Positions 37,722 to 48,167 of a DNA stretch of 64,000 nt are shown here, in pieces; within the stretch, counting starts at the first letter, position 1; the number at the start of each line of letters is the position of its first letter. Made by a program: the position numbers and the translations under genes. The stretch is taken from contig CABFPE010000005.1 of assembly GCA_900660155.1 (NCBI GenBank), positions 4,101,540 to 4,165,539 of the forward strand, given 5' to 3'. The DNA comes from Hofstenia miamia (taxonomy: Eukaryota > Xenacoelomorpha > Acoela > Hofsteniidae). The notes below the pieces were generated by a model. That model was not told where the DNA came from and searched no databases. It was given only the letters and a program-made list of their open reading frames with translations.

Positions 37722-40700
37722 NGTTTCTTGAAGCAATTATTTAATTTAAGATGCCTTTTACATTCAACGAAAATTTTATAGATTTTCGTGCCGTGCGGGG
37801 CTCATCCTCATAACAAACTGCAGCCTTCCGTGACATGCTCGTACCGAAACATTACGGCACGGTTTTAAAACTGAGTGTACATAGTAGAAATAGTATTTTT
37901 CGTTGTATGCTGTTCATAGCGTTATAATGAAATTCGACGTTTTATATAAATTGCATTTCTATCATATCATGCATTTTATTTCTCATTTTGCAAGGAATTT
38001 TCATAATTAAAAAATTCATTGTTGAAATTGTGTTAATCGTTAATTTCATAATTATGCTTAATCTTGCCCCACTTTATTTTCCTGAATCAACAGTAATGTT
38101 CCTACTGCATTGAATTTAATCACTGTGGAAATATACCAATTAGACATAATTCATATTTTTATACACGATTCATATTGATTTTCTCACTTGATAAAGTTGG
38201 CGGATTAATTAACTATTTATGAATACTATTTCATTTTAAATGTTATGATGGCTTTCAACCATAAAAGTAGATCAAACCATTCATTCAATCTATTTATGTT
38301 GACAGAAATAAAATACTGTAGAAAAAATATATATTTTGATTAATTTTGCACCTCTGACAGCCAATCGTTGGATTTCAGTTGGACATTGTATCGCAATCAT
38401 GATTAAAATTGTTTTTAAAAGATTAATACTTTGGAAAGTTCAGAAGAAGTTATCTTAAATATATTAAATATTTCTATGCATTAAATGAATTATAAACATT
38501 CCTCAACCTTAACGAAAATGATGCTTTTTTCCTTTTAGATACATATCACTTTTAATGCGTCATTATGTATTTTCCCAAAGTGAATATCTGCGAAGATTTC
38601 TATTAGATCCCGAACTTCTTCCACCTTCTTCTTTTAAAGCGTCTTCATCCTTTGACGGATTAGCCAAAATTACAAAAGTGTTTAATAGCTATAAGGTATC
38701 ATCTTGATTTAAAATCGGCAACTATAACGTTGTTTGATTTATGTATACATTATTTTTTATACTCCATGTTTTTCATTTCAACAATTTTAACAAAGTGATG
38801 CTAATTTGATAATTGGAGGTATTTTGTTTTGCAATGTTGGTTTGCAATGCATTTCTCTTTAATGTTCAATTCTGTAAAATTTCTGCTAATTATCGATGAA
38901 ATTTGCTTGAATGTAATCAAAACCAAATGCTCAAAAATGCTAATATGAAATAGAAACAATTGTTTTGAGGAGTTATAACGAACTGTTCTTATAGTGAACA
39001 TGTTTTTGAAGACCGATTTGGCCATAATGCTTTTATAGCGAACTTTATTAAAAATATAAATTCTAAAATTACAAGTATTTGTATTATTTTGTTATTTGAT
39101 GATATTCGGTAGGATTCTCTATGTTTCGGTATTTTACGATATTTTCTACAGGTTTCCATAGTTCCTACAAGTTCTTATAATTCATGGATGACGATCAATA
39201 TCTTTGTTAATCGAATTTGACTGCTGAATGTGCATTTTTTATTACGAAAAATAGGAAAGTATGCATATCGCTGGACAACTGCTCTGCTCATCCTAAGGAA
39301 ATAAGCGCGCCTGTGTATATTGGAGAAAAACCGTTAAACTTTGAACATACAAATATTACGGATTTTTTACAGCTTAGAACTTTACTCGTATTTTTACTTG
39401 AATTTTTTATTTGTTTACTCGTCTTACTTTTTACCTGTATTTTTGTAACTATTTTACTTATGTATGTGTGTGTGGTAATGGTAGACATACGCTTATCACG
39501 AACATAAATCTACGAAATCAGCGTCACGTTGCTCTGTAACGAAGTGGCCCTATAACGAAATACACCTATAATAAACACCGCTTGACCTCCCATTCGATGT
39601 TCGTTATAGACGCATTCTACTGTAGTTTTAGTGTTCGTATTGGAATATTCTTAGTCAAAACGCAAAATGCAGTATGGCTGCTTTGCTAGTCCTTTTTTGC
39701 TTATCTCACTTAACGTAAACGGTCACTTTTTCCAGTGAAATTAATGAAACCTATTTATCAGTGAAAATCATTGCTGTTGTGTTGTATGTATTTAGTCCAT
39801 GAGGCTTGCCTCATTAATGTCATTGTTGCACTTTTGCTGCATTGTAACGACGATCTGCCTTTTATATGAGCCTAGCCTTGTGCGCAAATATTACGTAGAA
39901 ACCAAGACAACTAAATAAATACTATCGTTTATTTTCTTTGGAATGAATCATATTTTACACACTGTGTTTGATTTATTTGCTAATATTTGAGATTGTTAGA
40001 GCGATAATTACGTGTTTGTTATTCATTAGTAGTACTATTTGTTGTATCATGCGGAAAATCCCTACAATTTTAAGGAATGGTATTTTGCGTATTAACAATT
40101 GATTTTTAGTGTTAGTGTTCTGAAATGTAAAATGTTAGTTTTGTTATTTTGACAACTTTTAAATTCACATTGTCATTATTGTAAATCATAAATGTAAGCA
40201 GCATTATCACTCAACTATTTTATAAGTATTGAATCTAGCCATGTTTTAGAAGGTATTGAGAAGGTATTTTTATTGGTTTCATGACCTTAGAATTCCCAAA
40301 AATCTAGACGTAATGTTTTCCAATGGCAATTTCAAAAAAATCAATTGTCACGTCATGTGTTTAAAACTTTCGTTAATTATTGTAGTTTACAATAGAATAA
40401 AAGAATCGTATTTAACTAGTTGATGGTGTGTTCCGATACATTACTAAATTCCTGTATTTTTAGGAAGCAGATCCATGGTTTTCTTCTCACGTTGGTTGGC
40501 TGCAGTCGTATACACATTTTGTCAAAGAAGCCCGTCAAGTATTTTTCATTTTTTCATTACTTTAAGCTTGAAATTGAAATATTTAAAGTTTTATCTTAGA
40601 TTTATCAGCATTAAGTATCACATTAAGCAAATGGCTTAAGTTTTATATGCGAATTAAGAGTTTCCCGTGCATTTCTGAAAGTTGTTTCTTTACCAATATA

Positions 40701-43700
40701 TTTTACAATCCAGCATAGACATTTTTAATCATGTCGTAAATTTTGAAGGCAATGTTTTGAATCTCGTCAGTCTGTCGCTTTTTTGTGTTCTTTTCCATAC
40801 GAGAAAAGTAGGCAATCGCAACTTCATGCATTTAGAGTTGGTTGTTCTTTTACTTACAACAAAATCCACAAGGGACTTGATCATTATTGGCCTCTATATA
40901 AATGTATTCTCCCAATGAAGTATCATGCAGTGAATATGATGTCTCAAAAAAACTTAGAATAATCTTATGAACTGCGTGTGGAATAATTCCCGCTTTATAA
41001 CGGATCTTGGCAGGAGCTGTAGTTTTTGAAATTAACAAACTAATTTTACCTCTTACTGGCATGCCGCGTACTTAACTATAGTGGTGTTTATATCATTTAA
41101 TAATATTACATGAAAACGTATGTTTTATTTTTGAACTTTATTTGCGTATTTACAATATTAAATATTTTTGTATAAAATTACTGAAATTCATTTTCTGCAA
41201 CTTATATTTTATTATTTTAGTCTTTGAAGAAGCGGGTATTCGCAGAAAGAGGTGAATATTATTTTTAACATTTAAATGTTTATAAGTGTGGGTGTGTGTA
41301 ACCATTGGAATTAGTAAATGTGCAAGGTCTACTAATTCTTAAAAGTTTTTTTGAGATAATAAAATATCTTTATGAAATATATGAAATGGTATTGTTGGTC
41401 ACGTTGTCATCTCTTGATTAACTCATCACTAAACATTTCCAATTTGTCATGCTTAGCGGTATCCAATTGAAATGTATCCTCCTAGTTTTCTACAATTTTT
41501 TCTGAAAGCACTTATAATTTAAACAAAATGTTATTTGTTTTCTTTGCATGTGTGTTGTTTAGTTAATTAATTGCTACTTTAGGATATTGTGTGTTATATG
41601 CAGGTGGGTTGGTCTATCAATATATGAATGGTTAAGGTTTCTGTTTCCTTTTATATTTTATTGCTTAATCAACACTTCTCAGTGGTAATTATATTTCTAA
41701 ATTTTCGGATCAACAAGCTTTTACGCGAACGTTTACATTTCAATCCGAGAGCATATAGAAGATGAATAGAATATCTATCACTGGATAATATCAACATTTT
41801 TATTATATGAATCAAACGTTAAAATTTCCTTACGAGAAGGATGCAAACGTTTTTTGTGTTTTTTGAAAAAATGGTCAATCTGATGTTTTGTTTAGTAAAA
41901 ATTTTGCAAATCTTACAGCTTGAGTATTGTGCAATTGTTTTATCATTTTCATCAGTTGAACTTAGTGTAATAGCCAAGTGAATATAGCGGTGTTGTGTCT
42001 TTATTAATAAAAGAAAATAGGAATATATACTCTAAAAAAATTAAAAATTTACAGATATTGACAGAAAGTTTCACTGTTATTCCAAAATTCATACGGCGGG
42101 CTCAATCAAAGTCAAGCATGCCCCTCAAATTATTATTTATAAAATCTTTGGGAAAAATTATTGTTGTCCGAGTCAATAATTGCAGTTCTTATTCTAAGAA
42201 CGATTTATATTTTATTGATATTCTTTAAGCGGTTTGTACAATATGGTGTGTAAAGTAGCAATTTCCCATTGAAAACTCCCAACAACACACTTACAACTTT
42301 GCTCACAGCTTTTTGGGAAATTCTAAAGTTCGCAACAAAAATATTTGCGTACACACCTACAACTTTTTGCACGACTTTTTGGTTGAACTATATTTAGTGC
42401 CTACCAGTAAAATACACTACAACCAATGCAATCAAACAGTCTGAAGGAAAATGACCTCGTTTTGAAAGCATTTTGTGTAATATTTATCAGTTATGTAAAT
42501 AGTAATGCGCGGTTAAAATGTTTCTCTGAGAAAAGACAAAATCGTTATAAGTGAATTAAAATTTCACAACAAAGTTGGAAACGCGTACACACATCTTTTG
42601 GTTGTGCGCCTCATTAAATCAAAAAAGTTGCGCCCAGCGTTGTAAGTGGGTACGCTACTTTAGCAATTACTTTATCATACAACAGCACATTAATTTAACC
42701 GTTCTACGTTGTAATTTCAAAATTACGGGTATCGTCGTTTGTAGTAACTTTGTCAACTCAAATCTAAACTTCTTATTATAAAATGAATTTATAGAATTGT
42801 GTTCAATATACATAAATTGTTTCACTTATGGCATGAAGTTTACAAACAAAATTTATTGAACACATGTAACACTTTTGTGTAGCATTTTTAAATATTTCCA
42901 TGGAAAGGCATCTTTCCGTTGTTTACCAAGTGAATACTTTGTCTTCTTTAATGTCATAGAGTCACTTATCCATTGACGCATATAGCCATACATTTATTTG
43001 ATACAGGTATTAATACAATTATTACTACAGTCAAACCTCAATTTAGCGCACTTCCTCGGGACCGTAGCACCAAGTGCCCTATTTCAAACAACAAAAATTC
43101 AAAATTTATTCAAATGAAATGTGTTGAGATCGAAATACATTCGGCAAAAGAATTCGGTTTCAAAGAATTTTGTGCTATTATTGAATTATGAAGTATTTTG
43201 ACTTCAATCTGATTCGCATGCTAAAAAGTTGAATTGCAATTGTCTAATGTTGCAAATGCTTTCTTGTTTGTTATTTGAAGTGTTTAATCCACATTTTATT
43301 CACTTCTTCATTTTATACAACAATTTATTCACCAATTTCGAAGTTACCATAATCATATGCTTCCTCAATTCCTTCAAGATCACTGTTAATTAATGTCTAG
43401 CCGCCTTTGATAACTGAGAATCTTGCTTTTTGAAAGTAGTTCTTGAAGGTATAAATAGATACTACTCCCATACTGTTTTCAACAAGACATTGAAATTAAC
43501 AAAGATCATGGTCATATGTCAAAGATTTAACAGTTACATTATTTTAATGAATAGAGTGGCGAAGCAGAGAAGGTTTACAATAACCTCGAAAAATTTACCA
43601 ACTTTAAATCACTTGGATTTTGTCAGTGCGCAATTTTGAAGGTTTCTGCAGTGCATTCTTTGTAAATTGCATTTATAATTGACTGCCCAACATTGAGTAT

Positions 43701-46700
43701 TGCGCTATTTGGACTACCCTATTTTTAACAAAATGCAGGGTTCTTTTATTAAAAACGTCAAGGGCGCAATATTTTATTGCCATATTATGAGTATTACGCT
43801 ATTCTAATAGTATACACAACTGTGGTTTGACTGTACTACTATTACTATACGTAATAAGGTAGTTCTTTAAAACACTGAAACTAAGTCTACATGTATTATA
43901 ATTTGAGTAGTTCGCATTAACATTTTTTATGCAAAATCATTAATCATTGAATCTATCAATGCTGAATATGTCATTTTAAGAACAAAATCATGTGGCCGTC
44001 TCCGGCACTTGCGACCAATAAAGAAGAATCGTTTGTGTTCCTGCTCCTTGTTCCTTCTATACAGTTTCTGGTACATTGTTCTCATTGTGATATATTAAAG
44101 ATATAAGCAATAGAGGCAATTTCCTTTATTCAAATATGACCAAAGTGAAATGTTGTAAGAAATGAAGTTAACAGATGATTTTTGCACTTTCTCTTTTATC
44201 TAGAACGAAGAAAGGAATATCTCGTCTATTTTTTTGCAAATTTCCAACAATGTGTCAAAAAAATAATTTGCAAAATGGCATTAAGTAGGCCAAATGTCTA
44301 TAGCAATGTTATAAATTTGATTAAGATATAGGCTTGTTTCAATGTGACGCATTGGGAATAGTAAATTCTGCCTTCTCTGCATCAATCAGTGTAGCTTCTC
44401 ACATTTGTGGTAATAGGTTAAGTGTAAAACCAGATTGCACATCAAAATACCAAAGGCTTTTAATGATACCTCTTTACAATCCAGGATGTATGTTGATATT
44501 GTAATTAAGCCCCCGACGTAATTGTCGTCCAGTATTGCCAAGATTTTCTGGATTCTACCTGATATTACAATTAATATTTCTTATACTAATAGATTATAAT
44601 TATATTTGTAATTTTTATTGATTTTTTTGTTTTGATTGATGCTTTTATGCTAAAAAATTTTTGTGCGTATGTAACTAGTAATCTTTCTTTGATTGGGTCG
44701 GGTAACGGAGCAGTTTTAGACAGACCAGGTTGGTCGCGGCTCAAAAAATTGAATGAACATCACTGTAAAAATCTGAGCATAAATTTTCAATATTAATTTC
44801 AAAAATTTATAATCCCCTTGAATTATTGTTTCACGTAACTCGGATTCAGGTGAACTACCATCATCAAAATGTTTTCATTACTTGAATCATGATTCGGGAG
44901 AACGTCATCACCAACTTCCTCAACTACAAGCAGCATTAGAGCGTTGAAAGTGGCATGTATGCAATCTATGATTTAAAATGATTTGACATAATGCATTATT
45001 CTTAATATTTGTTATATCAAATAACTTGGGGTTATAAAGTTACCCCATATGGCGATAATCATAGAAATGCAGTTAATATTATAAACAAAGCTGCTAAACA
45101 TTGCTGATATTTAGCATAATTTAGCATTTATGTTGATATAAAAATTAATATTTTTGTTGGTTTACCGGGATTTCCCGTCTTTTACCAACATAATTTAAAG
45201 ATTGTAGGGTTACAGAATTACCCAAAACGACGTAGAACGGTCAATTAAACATTGCTGAATTTCTATGTATCCTGTTGTCTAGTTAAGAAATTACCAATGA
45301 TTTTCACACTGTTTAGACCTTGCCGATGCATTTGCCGCGATGTCGATTGCATTGCAAGCATCTTCAGAGAATACCAAATTTAATCGACTGCTGACTATTT
45401 TCTCAGAAGCAGCTTATGACCTGCAGGTAGTTATTTTCTATTTCTTTAAAGGCTGCATTGGAAGTCTTTCCTTCACTACGTATGCCTTAATTTAGCACAT
45501 GTTTGGTATCGCGTCTTCTAACAATGAGCGAACTCTCGGTATCGCAGTCGATCTTCAAGAACAGTTGCTATTGGCTGAGCATGTAAGCATTGCATTTCGT
45601 TTTCCCACTTAAGATTTTCTAATGCTTTTATAATTAAAACAGAACCGTTGAAAGAAAGTTCAATCTTAGTGATATGTTATTGAAAGAACTGTAGTTTTCG
45701 ACATTTAAGCATAATAGCTGAAGTTATTCCATATTAGTTTATTGACAATTATGTTCTTTTTAGTAATCCAATCTGCTACATTTGTTCGTTTTTGACGGCT
45801 AAGTACGCACGGCTATTCTTTAGCAAATACTCAATGTTTTATGTATGATTCGCGAGTTTGTTTATGCTTAGTTTATTTTTTTATAAATTCGAAGTATTCC
45901 ATGTTTTAATGCTGATGTTCTGGCAGTTTATTTTCAATGAATTCAAAGGCATTGTTTAGGAGATGCTAGATCGTCGTCGTGATGAAGCCATCCATTGTGC
46001 TAGTCTTGAAAAAAGTCTAGTAAAAGCTAAGCCCAATAAGCGTGCTGAAATCGAAGAACAACATAAGATGGCATGTGAAACCTTTAAAGTGACTTCTGAA
46101 ACAGCTAGGAAAGAGGTTTGCTCGTTTTTTCTGCAACCAATTCATAGTTTTAATCTTTTCTAGTAAATTTACTACAAATATTGAACATATGACATTTATG
46201 ATGCAAAGAAAATTGATTAGAGACCAGTTTTATAACCAAGTACAGTTTTTGGAGCTTTTGTAGTAGTTGCAATTCATTTGTGACTTTCGGCTGACTCGGT
46301 TAGCGTGAGTACATTGCATTTTGCGGTGGTTCTTACTCCGGCTAATCAAATTAGAAATTATATTGAAATTTTACGTCGCAGATTTAATAAACATATAATT
46401 GCGCTTGTTCTCTATTCTGCTAATCACAATACCTGAGTACAATGTCCGTTCTTGTTCAGCAAATTTGTGCTGTGCGTTGTGTGTGTACGACAACGACAAC
46501 ATCCTTTTCATCTACCCCACATCTTTTTAAGCAGAGTGAATATCTTCCTGTAAAAAGAATATGTAGATGAACAGCCTTTGACTACCTGTGTATCATTCAG
46601 TCACAATTGGAAATCTGCTCCTTCTTCGCCGTATTTTCATTGATATCAATTTTAATAATAACTCGCAATTAAAATTAATTTTCATAGCCTTACTCCCATG

Positions 46701-47156
46701 TAATTCTAATTTATTTTCCATATTGAAAGTCTTTTGTAAACAATGTGTTGAAAAATAAAATTTTTATTTTAAGTTTTACATTAGTTTCAAATACTTTTCT
46801 AAATCTCAATTGAGGTTTTTCAATTTCAGTGTGTAGATTTTATTATACATTTCTTCATACTCAACTTTGATCAAGCAAGCTGAAAAATTGCCTAAATTCC
46901 AAGAATCATAGATAGGGCGGTATGGGGTTTGGCATACATTTTTTGCGCATATCCATCTCAGGTTACTGGCCAGTGTTTTTGCATATTTTTAATGTTAATT
47001 ATTATAATTGAAATTTAGGTAGAGAAATTCCATGAGATGCGGGTGCAGGATTTTAAAATAGCCATTCTGGAATATGCTGAATATCAGTTACAGAACGCGC
47101 AGAATGTTCACACTGCACTCTCACGTACTTTGTCTAATTTACAATCAATTGAATGA
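18652..47156 (+). CDS. PX-BAR sorting nexin (SNX5/6-like), 10 coding exons
   Basis: Membrane-remodelling endosomal protein: a PX domain for phosphoinositide or partner binding, then a BAR domain that dimerises and tubulates endosomes. Exons: 18,652-18,759; 18,861-18,959; 22,334-22,431; 38,539-38,695; 40,464-40,538; 41,221-41,251; 45,317-45,426; 45,496-45,582; 45,960-46,115; 47,019-47,156. All borders are GT..AG and all joins are in phase, giving 352 residues plus TGA. PX (about 10-125) shows 'NDFVWL', then 'FPPLPSKG' (about 70) and 'YISLLMRHYVFSQSEYLRRF'. BAR (about 150-352) has helical stretches including 'ASSENTKFNRLLTIF', 'LEKSLVKAKPNKRAEIEEQ' and 'RVQDFKIAILEYAEYQLQ'. The C-terminal helix and overall length (human SNX5/6 about 405) favour the SNX5/6/32 group; SNX1/2-like is the alternative. 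Intron 3 (16.1 kb) and intron 2 (3.4 kb) are packed with transposons, and intron 3 also has an assembly duplication. Confidence 0.85.
19160..19860 (+). mobile_element. Ty3/gypsy LTR-retrotransposon fossil, partial
   Basis: Plus-strand pol remnant in sorting-nexin intron 2. One part resembles the protease neighbourhood. Another, ending near 19,724, has the 'LVDEVELVEA...RFHDG' style of the integrase C-terminal tail of gypsy polyproteins. The sequence after it is typical of the run-up to a 3' LTR, but I could not delimit LTRs. It is a partial, broken copy and old judging by its flanks. Confidence 0.65.
19970..20430 (-). pseudogene. Possible BED zinc-finger (hAT-type) transposase relic
   Basis: Minus-strand fragments read 'KATVREKATEWNYKF' followed by 'GELFCKL' and later 'MEMDITVKTLSFKYTKLG'. 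These are reminiscent of the BED-finger start of hAT or CGGBP1-like proteins. Stops and frameshifts interrupt it, and element ends were not found. The assignment is weak. Confidence 0.35.
22537..22544. repeat. Left 8-bp target duplication of the hAT element
   Basis: CTCTAAAG here, and CTTTAAAG at 34,091-34,098 on the other side (7 of 8 identical). An 8-bp duplication is the hallmark of hAT insertion. Confidence 0.85.
22675..23733 (-). pseudogene. hAT transposase, C-terminal block with dimerisation domain
   Basis: Continues the transposase after the nested insertion: 'KIEACITENAANM' (catalytic Asp region replaced by Glu-Asn), 'IPCHPHTLQLAV', then 'EGRWNSSFYMWE'. The C-terminal hATC dimerisation segment contains 'NCPGLAMCARKFLCV' and 'KKRAKLLGANAHNLIV'. 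Two frame changes separate the parts (about 23,360 and 23,160), so the copy is dead. Confidence 0.8.
23826..24480 (-). pseudogene. C-terminal ORF remnant of the nested LINE with two C2H2 fingers
   Basis: GC-rich coding remnant containing 'CTECARMFSAQKALNRHVRN' (Cys-Cys-His-His finger 1, closing His-Asp-His) and 'CEAKGCYKSYKSKGWYLRHI' ending in Lys-Thr-Cys-His (finger 2). The stop at 23,826 lies about 90 bp from the 3' target duplication, so this is the element's ORF end. The fingers presumably bind nucleic acid during retrotransposition. Upstream of about 24,480 composition drops abruptly to AT-rich and homology ends. I cannot name the clade. Confidence 0.6.
24610..24723. mobile_element. Possible hAT right end
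   Basis: Reading outward on minus the end is CAGAGTTGCC, a typical hAT terminus, preceded inside by several GGTACCATAATATGG-type subterminal repeats. No left partner or target duplication was found. Confidence 0.35.
24775..25009 (+). mobile_element. MITE copy sharing sequence with 42,251-42,662
   Basis: Matches the reverse complement of 42,250-42,435: 'TTGTAGTGTA', 'TTCAACTAAAAAGTTGTGCG', 'GCAAATATTTTTGCTGTGAA'. It ends GCTACTT followed by TA (25,010-25,011), the same terminus as the other copy. An internal 65-bp unit is present in nearly three tandem copies (24,838-25,000). The left end is missing. Confidence 0.7.
25010..25802. other. No feature recognised
   Basis: AT-rich filler inside the nested insertion, with no frame or element end I can support. 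Confidence 0.45.
25803..25945. mobile_element. Short palindromic MITE-like element, about 140 bp
   Basis: 'TTTTTTAGGCTACG' with 'GTGATTGGT' on the left mirrors 'ACCAATCACGTAGCCTTAAAA' minus its last base on the right. An extra GTTCGACTAT interrupts the left arm. It could form a long hairpin. No coding capacity and no clear target duplication. Confidence 0.55.
26600..28000 (-). pseudogene. LINE ORF1-like (gag-like) remnant, split by a hAT MITE
   Basis: Minus-strand pieces read 'MADQDTSIQDILEPL' (27,955), then beyond the insertion 'NLIRESISKVKSDF' (27,170) and 'NKDPCIIKSTGLKSG', and finally 'MSKVSSMGFKAKQISKMKP' (26,840) and 'DILVKTNEVLFT'. The pattern resembles nucleic-acid-binding ORF1 proteins of Jockey/I-type LINEs. 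One frameshift falls at the MITE junction and another near 26,890. No matching ORF2 is seen nearby. It could instead be another retroelement's ORF1. Confidence 0.45.
27177..27827. mobile_element. Non-autonomous hAT element, 651 bp, with 8-bp duplication
   Basis: AATTAAAT flanks both sides (27,169-27,176 and 27,828-27,835), a perfect 8-bp target duplication. The right end reads outward CAGACTTGTCAGAGAGCC; the left end AAGACATTTC is a degraded match. Both subterminal regions are rich in GCTCGGCT-type repeats. There is no transposase. The centre contains an inverted pair of TTTGCCAAATATTTGG-like sequences (27,360-27,460). Confidence 0.75.
28180..28758 (-). mobile_element. Tc1-like transposon relic
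   Basis: The minus-strand 5' terminus reads CAGTGTCGCCCATAAGTT with flanking TA at 28,759-28,760. Inside, 'CSDESNF' (about 28,530) matches the first catalytic Asp region of Tc1 transposases. The rest is decayed and the other terminal repeat was not found. Confidence 0.5.
29420..32183 (+). mobile_element. Ty3/gypsy LTR-retrotransposon fossil, cut by the assembly gap
   Basis: Parts in order: gag-like coiled-coil region (about 29,690-30,300), a region with protease-like character (about 30,650-30,760), and reverse transcriptase (about 31,390-32,130) with 'NFYPLPHIEDML'-type sequence characteristic of Ty3/gypsy. It carries many breaks (well over ten) and is not functional. LTRs were not delimited. 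The right side disappears into the N run, so the integrase and 3' LTR are unseen. It lies within the LINE interval, in opposite orientation. Confidence 0.8.
32184..33183. other. Assembly gap, exactly 1000 N
   Basis: The round length suggests a placeholder gap of unknown true size. It separates the Ty3/gypsy fossil from the 5' end of the nested LINE. Confidence 0.99.
33336..33509 (-). ncRNA. HDV-like self-cleaving ribozyme
   Basis: Minus-strand fold. P1: GGATCTC (33,509-33,503) with GAGATCC (33,408-33,402), 7 perfect pairs. P2: GAGTTCT (33,433-33,427) with AGAACTC (33,342-33,336). P3: GCC (33,421-33,419) with GGC (33,411-33,409), closing loop TCCTCGT, nearly the HDV loop. P1.1: GG (33,401-33,400) can pair with the CC of that loop. 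P4: TCAATCCTAG (33,395-33,386) with CTAGGTTTGA (33,366-33,357), one mismatch. J4/2 contains ACGAAA with the expected adenosines. The P1-P2 linker is long (about 69 nt), as in R2 ribozymes. Cleavage is predicted between 33,510 and 33,509. Confidence 0.8.
33498..33884 (-). pseudogene. hAT transposase, N-terminal block
   Basis: 'IAENESFRNFVGTLNPMYNI' and 'IIPELWGEI' match the start of the hAT catalytic fold, and 'KESYLEATLTLIDRDFKVNT' the strand region that follows. No BED finger is visible upstream, so the N-terminus is probably truncated or lost. The frame is cut by the LINE insertion near 33,512. Confidence 0.8.
34091..34098. repeat. Right 8-bp target duplication of the hAT element
   Basis: CTTTAAAG, partner of CTCTAAAG at 22,537-22,544. 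Confidence 0.85.
34135..34429. repeat. Original copy of a block repeated at 37,427-37,721
   Basis: About 295 bp, apparently identical to 37,427-37,721, including the run-up into an (AT)n tract (here 34,400-34,462). The second copy is bounded by single Ns, so this pair looks like an assembly duplication rather than biology. Confidence 0.85.
34463..35851. other. Intronic sequence with weak CCCTAA-like motifs
   Basis: Part of sorting-nexin intron 3. Scattered GCCCTAACT and AACCCTAACCG motifs occur between 34,690 and 34,880 but do not form a telomere-like array. A 26-bp unit (GAAAGTTTCTATGTCACAAT...) is duplicated at 35,234-35,283. No coding exon seen. Confidence 0.45.
35852..35990 (-). mobile_element. 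3' end fragment of the 6.2-8.2 kb LINE family
   Basis: Shows on plus 'TAAGATAAGATATTTTTTAT' and 'TAAATAGCGTCAAAAT', the family's 3' tail and adjacent block, with nothing coding preserved. Confidence 0.65.
36140..36347. repeat. Minisatellite of TTACTTTCCCACATTTACT-type units
   Basis: Irregular tandem array of about six units built from 'TACTTTCCCACATTTACTTA', interrupted by TTTACATGTA. It stops at a single N (36,348), so its true length is uncertain. Confidence 0.75.
37017..37425. repeat. Block duplicated at 37,723-38,131 (first copy)
   Basis: 409 bp, matching 37,723-38,131 with a single difference noticed (T at 37,233, G at 37,939). Single Ns at 37,426 and 37,722 bound the intervening block. 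The pattern suggests two haplotypes of the same locus joined in series. Confidence 0.9.
37427..37721. repeat. Second copy of 34,135-34,429, between single Ns
   Basis: Appears identical to 34,135-34,429. It is inserted between two near-identical 409-bp blocks with an N at each edge, so most likely a misplaced contig. Confidence 0.9.
37723..38131. repeat. Block duplicated from 37,017-37,425 (second copy)
   Basis: See the first copy. This one continues without interruption into the sequence leading to sorting-nexin exon 4, so it is the copy in correct context on that side. Confidence 0.9.
38930..39623 (+). mobile_element. pogo/Tigger-type transposon relic
   Basis: The right terminus, reading outward, is CAGTAGAATGCGTCTATAAC, with TA after it (39,624-39,625). 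Repeated 'TATAACGAA' motifs lie inside both sides. A plus-strand remnant at about 39,250 contains 'CISLDNCSAHP', the second catalytic Asp block of pogo/Tigger transposases. The left terminus was not found and the remaining frame is decayed. It lies in sorting-nexin intron 4. Confidence 0.6.
42251..42662. mobile_element. TA-flanked MITE, 412 bp
   Basis: TA (42,251-42,252), then AAGTAGC at the left end and GCTACTT then TA (42,661-42,662) at the right. Subterminal inverted matches include 'CACTTACAACTTTGC' against 'GCGTTGTAAGTGG'. It is related to the copy at 24,775-25,009 in opposite orientation. No coding capacity. Sorting-nexin intron 6. Confidence 0.7.
43028..43833. mobile_element. TA-flanked MITE, 806 bp, with CAGTCAAACC termini
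   Basis: CAGTCAAACCTCA at the left and GGTTTGACTG at the right form perfect 10-bp terminal inverted repeats, with TA on each side (43,026-43,027 and 43,834-43,835). Termini and target resemble pogo/Tigger-type elements. No transposase is visible. Confidence 0.75.
43836..45316. other. Sorting-nexin intron 6, remaining part
   Basis: No coding exon or delimited element seen between the MITE and exon 7. Confidence 0.45.
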
Positions 47157-48167
47157 GATCGGTTTCTTCAGCCTTAACATATCTTCAGATATTTTGGTGC
47201 TAATTTATATTTTCAGCATTAGGCTGTTTAGAGGTTTTATCATTCTTTCCAATTTCAATTTCTGTTCAATCAATCTTTAAACATGGTTTAATTTTATTCT
47301 GTGTGTTTTATGAATATATCTTCATGATTTATATATTTCAAAGTGCTTGACACTGCAAACATTCATGAATTTGTATTTGAAATACGCTTTTAGTCATGTG
47401 TGTATACTTGAACCTACATAATTTCAAAAAAAATTTTTTAGAACGGTTGTTTTTTCGATTTTATCCCCAAGTGTGTTTTGTGCGTCATTCCGATTCATTT
47501 ATATAATTTCTTCTAAATTTTAAATGGCCTCTTGATTAAAATAGGTTTCAATAACATGTATTCGGCCCCTTCGAAATAGATTAATATTGTTGTCTATGTA
47601 TAACTGTAATGAAATTGTCACTAATTGACTTGTAATTTTTCTATCTGTTCAAAGTTACTTCAGTATACATTTAATTACTTTGTGATTTGTCCTGTTTCGA
47701 CAAAAATTGATTTCACTGTACATTGGGTTTTGTTAGTTGTATTTACAATTTATTTTGTAGGGATAGCACTATTGATAATTTCTTATGAAATGTCGCGGTG
47801 TTCTGTTCCTTGTACTCAAAATGTATGAACTAAAATATCGATAAAAAATTACAATTTCTATTCTAAATTTGAAAGTTTATTCGAAGTTAAAACATCGCAT
47901 TCTAAAAAAACAATTACTCATGTCATAGTATCATTCAAAAAGTGCATGAATTACTTTATCGAACAAATTGAAACAATATAGCCTGAGGTAAAAATATGGA
48001 TATTGGCTTGGAACATGGAATATTAATTAACGAAAAAATAGAATTTATACGGAATTCATTTCGATCGTTTCTATGATCATTGCAGTTTATCAAACAGTAT
48101 TGAAAATATATTTAAATGGCTTATAACCGGATTCGAATAAGAACAATTTAAATCTAAATTTTGTACA
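47157..48167. other. 3' flank of the sorting nexin
   Basis: Holds the sorting-nexin 3' UTR, whose end I cannot place confidently. No gene or repeat is recognised otherwise. Confidence 0.4.

Noticed and set aside
38801-39025. Minus-strand 74-codon frame as a gene
   Set aside because: Lies within or beside the pogo-type relic with no domain; AT-rich chance frame.
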